Below are positions 45,715-53,625 of a stretch of 64,000 nt of DNA, one piece after another (the first letter of the stretch is position 1; every line of letters starts with the position of its first letter). Where the stretch lies: contig CAVXNM010000025.1 in NCBI GenBank assembly GCA_963763115.1, positions 1 through 64,000 on the forward strand. Reading direction: 5' to 3'. The translations under genes were made by a program, and so were the position numbers. The notes beneath the pieces are model-generated. The model saw only the letters and a list, made by a program, of their open reading frames with translations, searched no databases and was not told the DNA's origin. This DNA is from CAVQCA01 sp963763115 (lineage in GTDB: Bacteria; Pseudomonadota; Gammaproteobacteria; UBA9214).

Positions 45715-46302
45715 ATGACTGATCAAATGACAAGTAAACATGGACAAAGCAACCCAAATGACGGCACTGTCAATGGCATCCACATGGAGACATTGCAAGG
45801 GACGGTGAATGCCATCGATCAGGAGCCTGATCTGGGACAATGCAAGTTCCGCGCGCACAACAAATGGCTGGGCGGTAACCACAATTGCACCACGATTACC
45901 GGGTTCTACGGTGCCAGACAGGAAATTGCCCATAAACAACAGTTCGAGCTGCACGCCGATGAACCACCAATACTGGCAGGTAATGACGACGGCGCTAATC
46001 CGGTGGAGCACCTGCTCAATGCTCTGGCTGCCTGTGTAACCACAAGTATGGTGGCACATGCCGCGGTACGGGGTATCCATATCGAAGAACTGGAATCCGA
46101 GCTTGAAGGCGACATTGATCTGCGCGGTTTTCTGGGACTCTCCAGCGACGTGCCAAAAGGCTTCACGGAAATTCGCGTCAAGTTCAAAGTTAAGGCCGAT
46201 GTAGACAACATGGAACGACTCAAAAGACTGACTGCGTACTCGCCCGTCTTCAATACCATCACTCAGGGCGCAAACGTGGATATTCAAGTGGAGCCGAAAT
46301 AG
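45715..46302 (+). CDS. OsmC/Ohr-family protein
   Basis: A 195-residue protein from ATG 45715 with ribosome-binding site AAGGAG 7 bases upstream. It shows the OsmC-type fold: VEHLLNALAACVTTSMVAHA (first redox Cys region), then LSSDVPKGFTEIRVKFKVKA and YSPVFNTITQGANVDIQVE. OsmC-family members reduce organic peroxides with paired thiols. The second Cys of the classical peroxidase pair is not clearly present after the ACV motif, where the usual C(P/S) position reads SPVF. So peroxidase activity is uncertain. The 5' extension of about 50 residues is unusual. Divergent regulator GlxA is upstream. Confidence 0.8.
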   Translation: MTDQMTSKHGQSNPNDGTVNGIHMETLQGTVNAIDQEPDLGQCKFRAHNKWLGGNHNCTTITGFYGARQEIAHKQQFELHADEPPILAGNDDGANPVEHLLNALAACVTTSMVAHAAVRGIHIEELESELEGDIDLRGFLGLSSDVPKGFTEIRVKFKVKADVDNMERLKRLTAYSPVFNTITQGANVDIQVEPK

Positions 46303-46878
46303 CGACATGGCTTGGCAGCCAGCCTGGACGCCGCGACTTTTCCGGGCGATACGGGCTGGCTGCAGGCGTTTGAAGTGGTGTCATTCAAATATGATTCTAA
46401 TAGTACATACCGGAGAGGGTGAATGTCTGACTTGGCAGTCGAACTCGGTCATTCGCCGTTGAGTGCAAGAGGGCACACCCTAACCCCTCCCCCTGGGTGC
46501 GGCGGTCTGAGGTCTGAGTCCTGCGTTCACAGAACCTGGCACTGCATACTGTGCCCCTAGGACGGAGAACGTCGTCCTAGGGAATCAGGACGCCAGACTA
46601 ATACTCCGCCTGTGTGGCAATGTGACTGAATGCACGTGATAAGCGCCACCCCTGTGACAGGATGTCTATCTTCTGGGGAGCGGTGACCTTTTATGCAACG
46701 GGAAGTACTCAGCTCGAACTGGAACGAATGTTCATTGCCTTTGAGTGCAGCAAGTCCGGGGGTCTCCATTCTGCTATCGCACTTCGGAAGTCGATTAACG
46801 CCGGAAGATCAGCCTTCTGGTAAAAAAGCGCAGCAGATCGCGGAAATCCGGTGTGTCCCGAAAACTTGTACACTGGCA
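46303..46878. other. Intergenic, with a hairpin
   Basis: About 580 bases between the OsmC-like gene and the glutathione S-transferase, without a recognised gene. A 10-bp perfect hairpin is at 46555-46582 (listed). Otherwise nothing is seen. Confidence 0.45.
46555..46582. other. 10-bp perfect inverted repeat
   Basis: CCCTAGGACG (46555-46564) faces CGTCCTAGGG (46573-46582) across 8 bases. No T-tract follows on either strand, so a terminator is unlikely. It may be an operator, an IS end or a recombination site. Confidence 0.4.
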
Positions 46879-47604
46879 CTACGCTTCCAGTTCCGGATAA
46901 TGTCGGAAGATCCCGTCCACGTTGAATGGCAGGCGCCGTTCAGAGGCGAGATAAGCCGCGACGTTAGGCCGCTGCGCTACACGGTCATGAAGGGCCACGA
47001 GGCCGGGAATCCCGGGCTCGAGCCCCGCCATCATCTTCGGAAAGGCGTAGCGTAGCCCGTCGACGATCTGAAACATCGATAAATCGACGTAGCTTAGACT
47101 GCGCCCGACCAGATAACCGCGGCGACCCGGGTTGCGCTGCAGCACGTTTTCGAAATAACCCAGCAGCTCGGGCGCGCGTTCCTCGGTGAAGAATTTCGCA
47201 CGGCGTTTGGACTCGGGTTTTTGGTCTTCGTGATAAAGACTCATTGCAACGGGGTGATGCGTGTCGTGGATGTCAACGACAAAGTCCTCCACAGTAAGCT
47301 GCAGCTGATGCACCCACAGCCGGGTTGCCTCGGCCTCGGGCACCAGCCCCAGGCGCGGTCCCAGGAATTGTAGTATGTTCGCGGTCTGTGCGATTACCTG
47401 CTTGCCCGCCCGGAGGAAGGGCGGAGCGAAAGGCGGACGCTCAAGGGCTGGGCCCTCCATTAGTCGTATCATCGCCTCGACGCCGAGACCGCGCCCGCTC
47501 TCGCGCGCCACGTCCACATAGACGGCGCCCGCTGCCTCCAGCGCCAATCGCACGAATTCCCCCCGCCCCTGGATTGACGGCCAATAGAAGAGCTCATAGC
47601 GCAT
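46879..47604 (-). CDS. Glutathione S-transferase family protein
   Basis: A 241-residue GST-like protein. The N-terminal thioredoxin fold has YELFYWPSIQGRGEFVRLAL with the likely catalytic Tyr/Ser-type residue near the start, and IAQTANILQFLGPRLGL, the GSH-binding region. The C-terminal helical domain shows YLVGRSLSYVDLSMFQIVDG, the N-capping D of the family. It would conjugate or reduce electrophiles with glutathione. Start ATG 47604. It is a single gene on the minus strand next to the IS630 element. Confidence 0.83.
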   Translation of the reverse strand: MRYELFYWPSIQGRGEFVRLALEAAGAVYVDVARESGRGLGVEAMIRLMEGPALERPPFAPPFLRAGKQVIAQTANILQFLGPRLGLVPEAEATRLWVHQLQLTVEDFVVDIHDTHHPVAMSLYHEDQKPESKRRAKFFTEERAPELLGYFENVLQRNPGRRGYLVGRSLSYVDLSMFQIVDGLRYAFPKMMAGLEPGIPGLVALHDRVAQRPNVAAYLASERRLPFNVDGIFRHYPELEA

Positions 47605-47895
47605 TGCACGCCTCCGTATTTCCCGTTACGCCGGCCGCCTGCCGGCCCACATATTAGGCCTGAAATCGGAATGTATTTCGATCGCAGCGCTTAGGTCGAA
47701 GTGCCGGGCGCGTCGGACTCCGGGCGGAGTATTACGGCCAAGGGCCTGATCGGGAATTTCTGAACACAGTACTCAGGGCTACTATTGGGTGGCGGTGTGA
47801 CTTTAGGCGTCGTGCGGTGGGGAATGTCGTAGTTGGGCCAACTTCTGCCCTACGTGGATGACCAGTGAATGGTGACTATGCAATTTCGGTCATTA

Positions 47896-49075
47896 GTGTG
47901 GTGTAACGAATAAGCTATACATTTGAGAGTGCCAGGCGAGCGCGATTTATCTTTGCCATAATCTCGTCTACGGATTTCGTCCATACAAAAGGTTTGGGAT
48001 TCTCATTATGCCCTTCGATAAATTGCATGATCTTTTCCTCAAGGTCTGACACCGAACAAAACACCCCTCGGCGAATCTGCTTTTCTGTTATCAATCCAAA
48101 GAATCGCTCCACCAGGTTTAACCATGAAGAACTCGTTGGTATGAAGTGCAGCGTGACGCGCTTATTGCGTTTGAGCCAATTTTTTACTTTCTCATGCTTA
48201 TGAGTAGAGTAATTATCCACGATGACGTGAAGCAATTTATCCTTCGGTGTTTGTTTTTCCACGGTCTTTAAGAAACCAAGAAACTCCTGATGCCTGTGCC
48301 GCTGTTTGCACTCCCCGATCACTTCACCAGAGAATACGTCGAGTGCCGCAAATAAGGTGCTTGTTCCATGACGCTTGTAATCGTGAGTCATCGTCGCCGC
48401 CCGCCCTTTCTTCAACGGCAACCCAGGTTGCGTGCGATCCAGCGCCTGTATGGAACTCTTTTCATCGACACAGAAAACCGCCGCATTCTCCGGCGGATTG
48501 AGGTACAGGCCCACCACATCTTCCAGCTTCTCTGCAAACTGTGGATCATTGCTTATCTTGAACTGACTGATTAGATGTGGCTTGAAGCCACATTCTCGCC
48601 GGACCTTTGCAACAAAGTTATGACTGGTTCCCAATACCTTGGCCAACGTCCGTGTGCTCCAATGGGTTGCATTGGGCGGTTTTTCCGTTGTTGTTTTCGC
48701 AATAATCTTCTGACGAAGCCGCGCCTGTGCCCGAGAATTTTTACCTCCGTGGTTATTACCTCTCGGTAGGTTCTTCTCTATGCCGGATAGTCCATCCTCG
48801 GCAAAACGCTTCCGCCATCGTCCGGCCATGTGCGCACTGATCGATAGCTCCTGCGCAATTTCGCCATTATTTAAACCCTCATCAGCCAGAAGTACGATAG
48901 TGAGACGTTGTTTAAGTCGTACGGGCGTCTTACCACTACGACAGAGTTGCTCATATTTTTTCGTTCACTACGCTGCAAAACGATTGGTACAGGTGCCCCC
49001 ATGACAAACTCATTCCAGTTGTGATTGCCAACTGAAATTATACTATATTCGTAGTGTTTATTCGTTACATCACAT
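47896..49075 (-). mobile_element. IS630-family element
   Basis: 1,180 bases flanked by TA on both sides (47894-47895 and 49076-49077), as expected for TA-target IS630 elements. The terminal repeats GTGTGGTGTAACGAATAA (left) and, complementary at the right end, ATGTGATGTAACGAATAA match at all but a few positions. One transposase gene fills it. The right end abuts an attC site, so the element inserted beside the integron cassette. Confidence 0.85.
47915..49002 (-). CDS. IS630 transposase, needs one -1 frameshift after codon 15
   Basis: The N-terminal frame begins at ATG 49002 (MGAPVPIVLQRSERK). The main body starts in the -1 frame with YEQLCRSGKTPVRLKQRLT and continues AHMAGRWRKRFAEDGLSG, FCVDEKSSIQALDR (first catalytic Asp), HVIVDNYSTHKHEKV (second) and TSSSWLNLVERFFGLIT (final Glu). 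The catalytic D-D-E triad is intact. The two frames meet at A AAA AAT (48955-48961 on the minus strand), a canonical slippery heptamer in which the zero-frame AAA AAT slips to AAA AAA. Expression could use programmed -1 frameshifting, or an A was lost. No other damage is seen. Confidence 0.82.
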
Positions 49076-49082
49076 TAGTAAC

Positions 49083-49156
49083 GCAGAGCTAATCTGCAAG
49101 CTACGAGGTACGAAGCACCAACGTAGCGAGTTTTGTTGAGCGACGTGTTATGCCGG
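49083..49156 (-). repeat. Integron attC site 1 (minus orientation)
   Basis: On the minus strand the cassette stop sits in the GCATAACA end, as in mobile cassettes, and GCGTTAC closes it. An internal paired arm region (CTCAAC ... GATTAG) lies between. It directly follows the TIR-like cassette gene. Its orientation is opposite to the other attC sites in the cluster. Confidence 0.6.
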
Positions 49157-49598
49157 TCTGTTGTTGAGAAAATAACGCGCTCCTCTGGTAACACCCTGGA
49201 TTTCGATGATATCTCCAACTAGCGGCTTTACGACTAATTTAGCCATATCAACTGAAACACCCAACAAACTTGCCAAATCAGTTATCTTCAAGCTATCGCC
49301 TTCGGCGATTAGTTTGGTTGCCTGCTCTCTGAGCTGCAATAGTTGATTCTCCACGTCATGTGTTCGATGGACCAGCAGTTCCTGAGATAACAACCTCCCT
49401 AAGCCTTCTTGAAGTTCGGCATAAGATGCATACTGAATCCTGTCTATTCCCCGCAAGTCTGATGGAACCTCGCTGATGTTCGTCTTCGACGGATCGATAG
49501 CAATATATGCTTTTTCATTGAGGCCGAACGGCAAGCCTAGCTCCAGAGTAACGTTTGGATTCCAACCAGAGATATCGTAGATGCCAAAGCGGGATGAT
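49148..49598 (-). CDS. Integron cassette gene, nucleotide-binding/TIR-like fragment, 5' truncated by IS3 element
   Basis: The frame has FGIYDISGWNPNVTLELGLP and LNEKAYIAIDP, then SDLRGIDRIQYASYAELQEG, the pattern of a deoxyribosyltransferase/TIR-like predicted nucleotide-binding fold seen in conflict systems. A C-terminal winged-helix-like segment follows (LKITDLASLLGVSVDMAKLV). The start is missing: the frame runs into the IS3 element at 49598, which interrupted the gene. Its stop lies within attC 1, so this is an integron gene cassette. It is probably inactive. Confidence 0.6.
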
Positions 49599-49674
49599 GT
49601 GGTCAAGCAATTTGTGACAACCAGTTAAGCCGCTTTTTTCCTCTCCAATAACTGCCTTTCAAAATCATTTGGAC

Positions 49675-50265
49675 TCATGTAGTCCAGGAATGATGGATCA
49701 GTCCGGCATTTGGCCTGCGCCGCCAGATCGCCATCTGCAGGGCATCACAGACCAGTTCCGCCTTCATCCGGGAACTCATGCTCCAGCCCACAACCTTGCG
49801 GGTACACAGATCAATAACCACCGCCAGATACAGCCAGCCCTCCTGTGTCCAGACATAGGTCACATCCGAGGCATAAACTCGGTCGGGTTGGGAAACGTCA
49901 AACTCACGGTTGAGCAGATTGTCAAACACCGGCTGCTGGTGATTACTGTTTGTCGTCACCTTGTATTTCCGAAGCTGGCGTGCTCGTACACCGGCTTCAC
50001 GCATCAGCTTCCTTGCTTTGCTGCGGCTCACCGGATAACCCAACACATTCAGGGCTCTCTTCATCCTCCGGCTGCCGTAGGTATGGCCTGAACTTTCGGC
50101 AATATCCTCAACCCACTCCAGCAGCTCTTGATGCTTGGGATCATCTGGCCTTCTCGCCCGATTTCTCTCGTACTGGTAATAGCCATTACGGCTGACACCC
50201 AAAACCTGACATTGCAGGGTAATTGGATAGGCATTCTTATGTTGGGTGATGAACGAATATTTCAC
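49675..50265 (-). pseudogene. IS3 OrfB transposase, C-terminal catalytic part deleted
   Basis: The start overlaps orfA. Seen: the HTH_21-type SGHTYGSRRMKRALN and the catalytic domain opening DVTYVWTQEGWLYLAVVIDL (first Asp). Normal length is about 290 residues. Here, after AGLIHHS, the frame ends at WTT, whereas the native family C-terminus (SPNDFERQLLERKKAA) reappears in another frame at about 49627-49660. A deletion removed the second Asp and Glu region, so the enzyme is dead. Confidence 0.8.
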
Positions 50266-50554
50266 CTCGTTTCTGCTGCAAAGAATGCCGTCGCTTTTTT
50301 AAGATATCCCTCTCCATTTCAAGGCGTTTGACCTGCGCCTTGAGTTTCCTGATCTCTTCCTGCTCAGGTGTCTGCTTGCCATTTCCTCTGAATGCCTGGC
50401 CATCTTCTGCACCATGTTCTTTAACCCACCGTCCTGGCATTTGCGCATTGATATCCAGACTGCTGGCCGCTTCCCTGCGAGAAAAACCCTGATCAAAAAC
50501 CAGGCTGATCGCATCCAGTTTGAATTCCTTCGAATATTGTCTTCTCGTCGTCAT
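50237..50554 (-). CDS. IS3 OrfA (helix-turn-helix protein)
   Basis: A 105-residue protein with the IS3 OrfA pattern: RQYSKEFKLDAISLVFDQGF, INAQMPGRWVKEHG helix-turn-helix and a C-terminal leucine-zipper-like RKLKAQVKRLEMERDILKK. It would bind the terminal repeats and be fused to OrfB by -1 frameshifting near its end. ATG 50554. Intact. Confidence 0.82.
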   Translation of the reverse strand: MTTRRQYSKEFKLDAISLVFDQGFSRREAASSLDINAQMPGRWVKEHGAEDGQAFRGNGKQTPEQEEIRKLKAQVKRLEMERDILKKRRHSLQQKRGEIFVHHPT

Positions 50555-50615
50555 TACTCTCTACCTCAGTTAAGTAAATTATGCTTAACTGGGTTGTACA
50601 TATCTATTGAACCAC

Positions 50616-51080
50616 TTCAGTTCATGGCGGAGCACTAACTGCCACTTACCCTGCATCCATGTATCTGATTCGTGAACCCATCCCCCCCTTAGCAATTATT
50701 TGCTGTCCGTACTTACGCTTTTTGATATCTTGACCGCAATCTGCAGATTAACAATGTAAACAAAGTGATATGTAGAAATACGCACATGATTGCGATGCCT
50801 GATATAGACCTTTTTGTCCGTTTAATACCTATTATGTCTGAAAAATAGAGACATTTACTTGAATTGCGCTTGATCAGGGAAATCAAGCAATTCTTTGCTG
50901 CTGGTTGCTATGATAGAGCAGGCGGCAACATGATTGCTAGCAGATGCGAACGAAAAGAGTGTCATCTCTCACATTGTAGTAAAGACATTCTTATCACGTC
51001 CCGGTAGAGTAAGTGTTCAACAAAGCTTTGCTCTTAACTACTATTATATATAGTCTCTAAAGCAACATAGGTACTTAAAA
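50616..51080. other. AT-rich spacer upstream of integron cassette
   Basis: About 460 bases, strongly AT-rich. I see no integrase gene, no attI and no open frame of interest. It may be the leading part of the next cassette plus the remnant of the interrupted one. Confidence 0.4.
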
Positions 51081-51611
51081 ATGGCCCATATAAAATTACC
51101 AGAATTTGATGAAATGACACCTGCGATTCAAGAAAGAGCGAGACCTATTCTTGAGAAAACAGGCCAACTCGGGGAGATATTCAAATTAATGGCACTAGAT
51201 GAAAAAGTATATTTTGCGACTGATGGTATGGTTCAAGGATATTTGCTTAATGAAACGAAGTTGCCATATAGCGTGAAGGAATCAATTGCGCTGTTAATTT
51301 CAAAAGAGAACAGATGCAAGATGTGTGTCGATGTTCATAAGAGCATTGGAAAGATGCTTGGAATGACGGAGGAACATATTGATGAAGTACTACAAGGTAT
51401 CGATGTAATTTCTACTTCAGATAAGGAAAAGGCTTTGCTGAGGTTTTGCGTAAGGGCTTCAAAAAAAGATAATTACAAAATACTTAAATCTGATATAGAT
51501 GAGATAAAAGCATTGGGGTACTCGGATATTGAGGTACTCGAAGCTGTGTCAATTACAGGATATTTTAATTATATAAACACTTTGTCAAACGTGTTTGCAC
51601 TGGGAGAGTAG
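51081..51611 (+). CDS. Carboxymuconolactone-decarboxylase/AhpD-family protein in integron cassette
   Basis: A 176-residue AhpD-fold protein. The active-site pair is CKMCVDVHKS, with the C-x-x-C and a His 3 residues later, as in AhpD-like alkylhydroperoxidase enzymes. The start ATG 51081 has only a weak upstream purine-rich sequence. Codon use is AT-rich, unlike the surrounding core genes, which fits a captured cassette. Its stop is 6 bases before attC 2. Confidence 0.82.
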   Translation: MAHIKLPEFDEMTPAIQERARPILEKTGQLGEIFKLMALDEKVYFATDGMVQGYLLNETKLPYSVKESIALLISKENRCKMCVDVHKSIGKMLGMTEEHIDEVLQGIDVISTSDKEKALLRFCVRASKKDNYKILKSDIDEIKALGYSDIEVLEAVSITGYFNYINTLSNVFALGE

Positions 51612-51617
51612 AAAACA

Positions 51618-51705
51618 CATAACAAAATTCTCAACATCGTTCGCTATCGCTCACTCGGACGCTCCGCAGCGCTACTGCTACGCGCCGGTTAGCATGGTGT
51701 TAGAG
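51618..51705 (+). repeat. Integron attC site 2
   Basis: Begins ACATAACAAAATTC and ends GGTTAGCATGGTGTTAG, with a GC-rich imperfect palindrome between. R-box pairing (ATAAC with GTTAG) and the position just after the AhpD-like gene mark it as a cassette recombination site. Length 88 bases. Confidence 0.72.
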
Positions 51706-51725
51706 ATAAAAAAAGGAAGATCAAT

Positions 51726-51896
51726 ATGAGCTGTTATATAGGATTTGTAATCGTCACATTTCTCTATTTTTGTATATCTTCGGCATGTTCGAAATCATCG
51801 TCGATGACCATAGATATACACAAAGGACGTAGTTATAGGCCGTGGCTTTTCCCTATCCGTGGTGGGCAGGTGGAAAAGAGGCCTATAGATTCTTAA
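51726..51896 (+). CDS. Small predicted lipoprotein in integron cassette
   Basis: A 56-residue frame (ATG 51726, ribosome-binding site AGGAAG). The N-terminus (MSCYIGFVIVTFLYF, ISSACSKSSS) is a signal peptide with a lipobox-like ISSAC, so the mature protein would be a very short lipoprotein. It lies between attC 2 and attC 3. It is shorter than most gene tables accept. No family is recognised. Confidence 0.45.
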   Translation: MSCYIGFVIVTFLYFCISSACSKSSSMTIDIHKGRSYRPWLFPIRGGQVEKRPIDS

Positions 51897-51991
51897 CCAC
51901 AACCTCTGAAGAGAGAGAAGCAGAAGAAAAGTGTTTAGATGCTTTTGAGGCGCTGGGAGTGCCCCGAAAGTCGCGACTCCGCTTAATGTGA
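51842..51991 (+). CDS. Small overlapping frame in same cassette, uncertain
   Basis: A 49-codon frame from GTG 51842 (AFPYPWWAGGKEAYRFLTTT, then SEEREAEEKCLDAFEALGVP and RKSRLRLM) overlaps the lipoprotein gene in another frame. It looks like protein sequence. Either a frameshift has split one longer lipoprotein or there are two small genes. I cannot decide. Confidence 0.3.
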   Translation: MAFPYPWWAGGKEAYRFLTTTSEEREAEEKCLDAFEALGVPRKSRLRLM

Positions 51992-52059
51992 GTGCATGGT
52001 GGAAACTCATGACCCGGAAGCATGCAAATCAATGATATTCGGAAAATAGCAGATATGAT

Positions 52060-52139
52060 CTCTAACAACAGCTTCAATCAGGACGCATTTTTCGCTTGCT
52101 GCGCTCACTACAAATGCACCGGTTATGGTTGGCGTTGGG
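52060..52139 (+). repeat. Integron attC site 3
   Basis: TCTAACAACAGCTTCAATC opens the site and GGTTATGGTTGGCGTTGGG closes it, the canonical R''-L''...L'-R' arrangement. GC-rich arms (TTTTTCGCTTGCTGCG) form the central hairpin. 80 bases. Confidence 0.8.
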
Positions 52140-52173
52140 ACGGCGCGTCATGATCCGGTAGCGGTCAAAAACT

Positions 52174-52488
52174 ATGGAGGAAGAGTTCAACATTACAAAC
52201 ACAGAATACTGGTTCAAAATTGTTAAGTTCTTGCAACAAAACTGGAGCGATATTAAAGAAACCGATTCTGGCTGTACCGTATACTTCTTTGGTGATACTG
52301 CTGGCATATTTGATCAGCTAGATTTCCACTCTATCTCAGAAGCGGGAGAGGCATTGAAGCGTAATGTATTTGCCCGTTATGACGAAGATAAAAAAGCCCA
52401 AGAATTTATTGCTAAGCCAAACCCACCATTTCGAAAGCAACCGCATCCACACGGTCCAATTTATTCTCCCGGTAGGTATTGGAAATGA
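52174..52488 (+). CDS. Hypothetical integron cassette protein
   Basis: A 104-residue frame with protein-like composition (NTEYWFKIVKFLQQNWSDI, TVYFFGDTAGIFDQLDF, SEAGEALKRNVFARYDED). Small cassettes of this size commonly carry such uncharacterised proteins. I recognise no family. A purine-rich AGGAAGAG overlaps the start region. Stop is 7 bases before attC 4. Confidence 0.65.
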   Translation: MEEEFNITNTEYWFKIVKFLQQNWSDIKETDSGCTVYFFGDTAGIFDQLDFHSISEAGEALKRNVFARYDEDKKAQEFIAKPNPPFRKQPHPHGPIYSPGRYWK

Positions 52489-52495
52489 ACGCAAC

Positions 52496-52547
52496 TGCTA
52501 ACAACTCAGTCCAGTCCGACGCACACGGCTGGCTTCAGACGTTAGAA
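52496..52547 (+). repeat. Integron attC site 4
   Basis: GCTAACAACTCAGTCCAG pairs with CTGGCTTCAGACGTTAG: the outer CTAAC and GTTAG are perfectly complementary, and CCAG/CTGG inside. 52 bases, at the short end of known attC sites. It directly follows the hypothetical cassette gene. Confidence 0.78.
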
Positions 52548-53024
52548 TGTCCGGAGTTGCTGCAACCCGGTCATAAGCACCTCGCTCGTGGATGTCTTCT
52601 TACGGGTTATTCCGGACCTATATTGAAGGAAAACCCCCGACACATGGTCGGGATATGGTGGTCAATGCAGCCGCTCCTCCCGCTTCGCTTTCATCCTCTC
52701 CTGCAATGGTAAAGCCAATTCTTCCCGCCCCATCAATGTAAAGGCAACGTTAAATCCTGATGTACTGAATAAGTAGTTTCCCTTATATCTAATCGGCTTT
52801 AGGTTGACTAGAGTCATCGCATAAAAGGTTCAAACAGGTAATTTCTGCGCAAACGACTGAACACAGAATCCAGGTCAGAAGAATAAAAAATGGCGATCGA
52901 ATTTCCAGTAATCACGATTCCGCCACATAAGCGGCTCATGAATATCTGGCTCTGGTCGAAAAATGATTAAAGACCTCTATAGCAGCAGGTCATTCTGGTA
53001 GGGAATGCCGGGAGTGGAAGGAAA
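52548..53024. other. Post-array spacer, nothing recognised
   Basis: About 480 bases with no gene. A weak GCAACGTTAAAT near 52746-52757 resembles an attC end but has no partner. No RNA is seen. Confidence 0.4.
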
Positions 53025-53387
53025 GTGGAACCTAGTATCTTGAATATGGTTCAGAACGTGGGCACTTCCCGGACTTATCAGCCCGGCGAGAAGGTGTTTA
53101 TTGAAGGATCGCCGGGCACCTCGATGTACGTCGTCCTCGACGGAAATATCGAAATTCGTGTGGGAGGCAAGTCCATGGAGGTTGCCGGACGGGGATCAAT
53201 CATTGGCGAGATGGCGCTGATTGATTCCAGTACCCGGAGTGCGACCGTGGTGGCGCAAGACTATTGCGTTCTTGCTCAGCTGAATCGGAGTCAGTTTCTG
53301 TCACTGATCCAGAAGACTCCCCGTTTCGGACTGTGCGTGATGAAGACTCTAGTAACCAGGCTCCGTAACATGGATGCAATGATGTGA
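53025..53387 (+). CDS. Cyclic-nucleotide-binding-domain protein, stand-alone
   Basis: A 120-residue cNMP-binding beta-barrel. The phosphate-binding cassette region shows IIGEMALIDSSTRSATVVA (the family pattern G-E-x-A followed by R-S/T-A). There is no DNA-binding or kinase domain. The N-terminal part has YQPGEKVFIEGSPGTSMYVV, typical of the fold. The start is GTG 53025 with ribosome-binding-like GGAAGGAAA. A stand-alone cNMP domain may act as a regulatory subunit; no partner is nearby. Confidence 0.78.
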   Translation: MEPSILNMVQNVGTSRTYQPGEKVFIEGSPGTSMYVVLDGNIEIRVGGKSMEVAGRGSIIGEMALIDSSTRSATVVAQDYCVLAQLNRSQFLSLIQKTPRFGLCVMKTLVTRLRNMDAMM

Positions 53388-53459
53388 AACGGTTTCGGCC
53401 GGATCCCGTACATGCTCAATGATGAATATCGGCCCAAACATAAATGACCGATTCCAGTA

Positions 53460-53500
53460 CAAACCGGACATCCTCTGAATCACAAATTATGTCCGGTTTG
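53460..53500. promoter_or_regulatory. Perfect 12-bp inverted repeat
   Basis: CAAACCGGACAT (53460-53471) faces ATGTCCGGTTTG (53489-53500) across 17 bases. It follows the cNMP-protein gene by about 70 bases. There is no T-tract. It could be an operator or an RNA hairpin. Confidence 0.45.
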
Positions 53501-53625
53501 CAGCAACTTCAGACATTTTGAGTGAACAAAAAATACGGCGACCCGAAAGCCGCCATTTTATGTCTTGAATTTGCCCGAAAAAAGACACGGGCGATGATTT
53601 TATGGCCGAAATGCTGTAGGTCTAT

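Larger units (their letters stand above)
49598..50615 (-). mobile_element. IS3-family element, internally deleted
   Basis: Ends at 49598 (TGTGGTCAAGC ... ACAACCAGTTAAG) and 50615 (complement AGTGGTTCAATAG ... ACAACCCAGTTAAG) form imperfect terminal repeats ending in TTAAG cores. It carries orfA and a deleted orfB. About 1,018 bases remain, compared with about 1.2-1.3 kb for family members. It inserted in an integron cassette gene. Confidence 0.75.
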
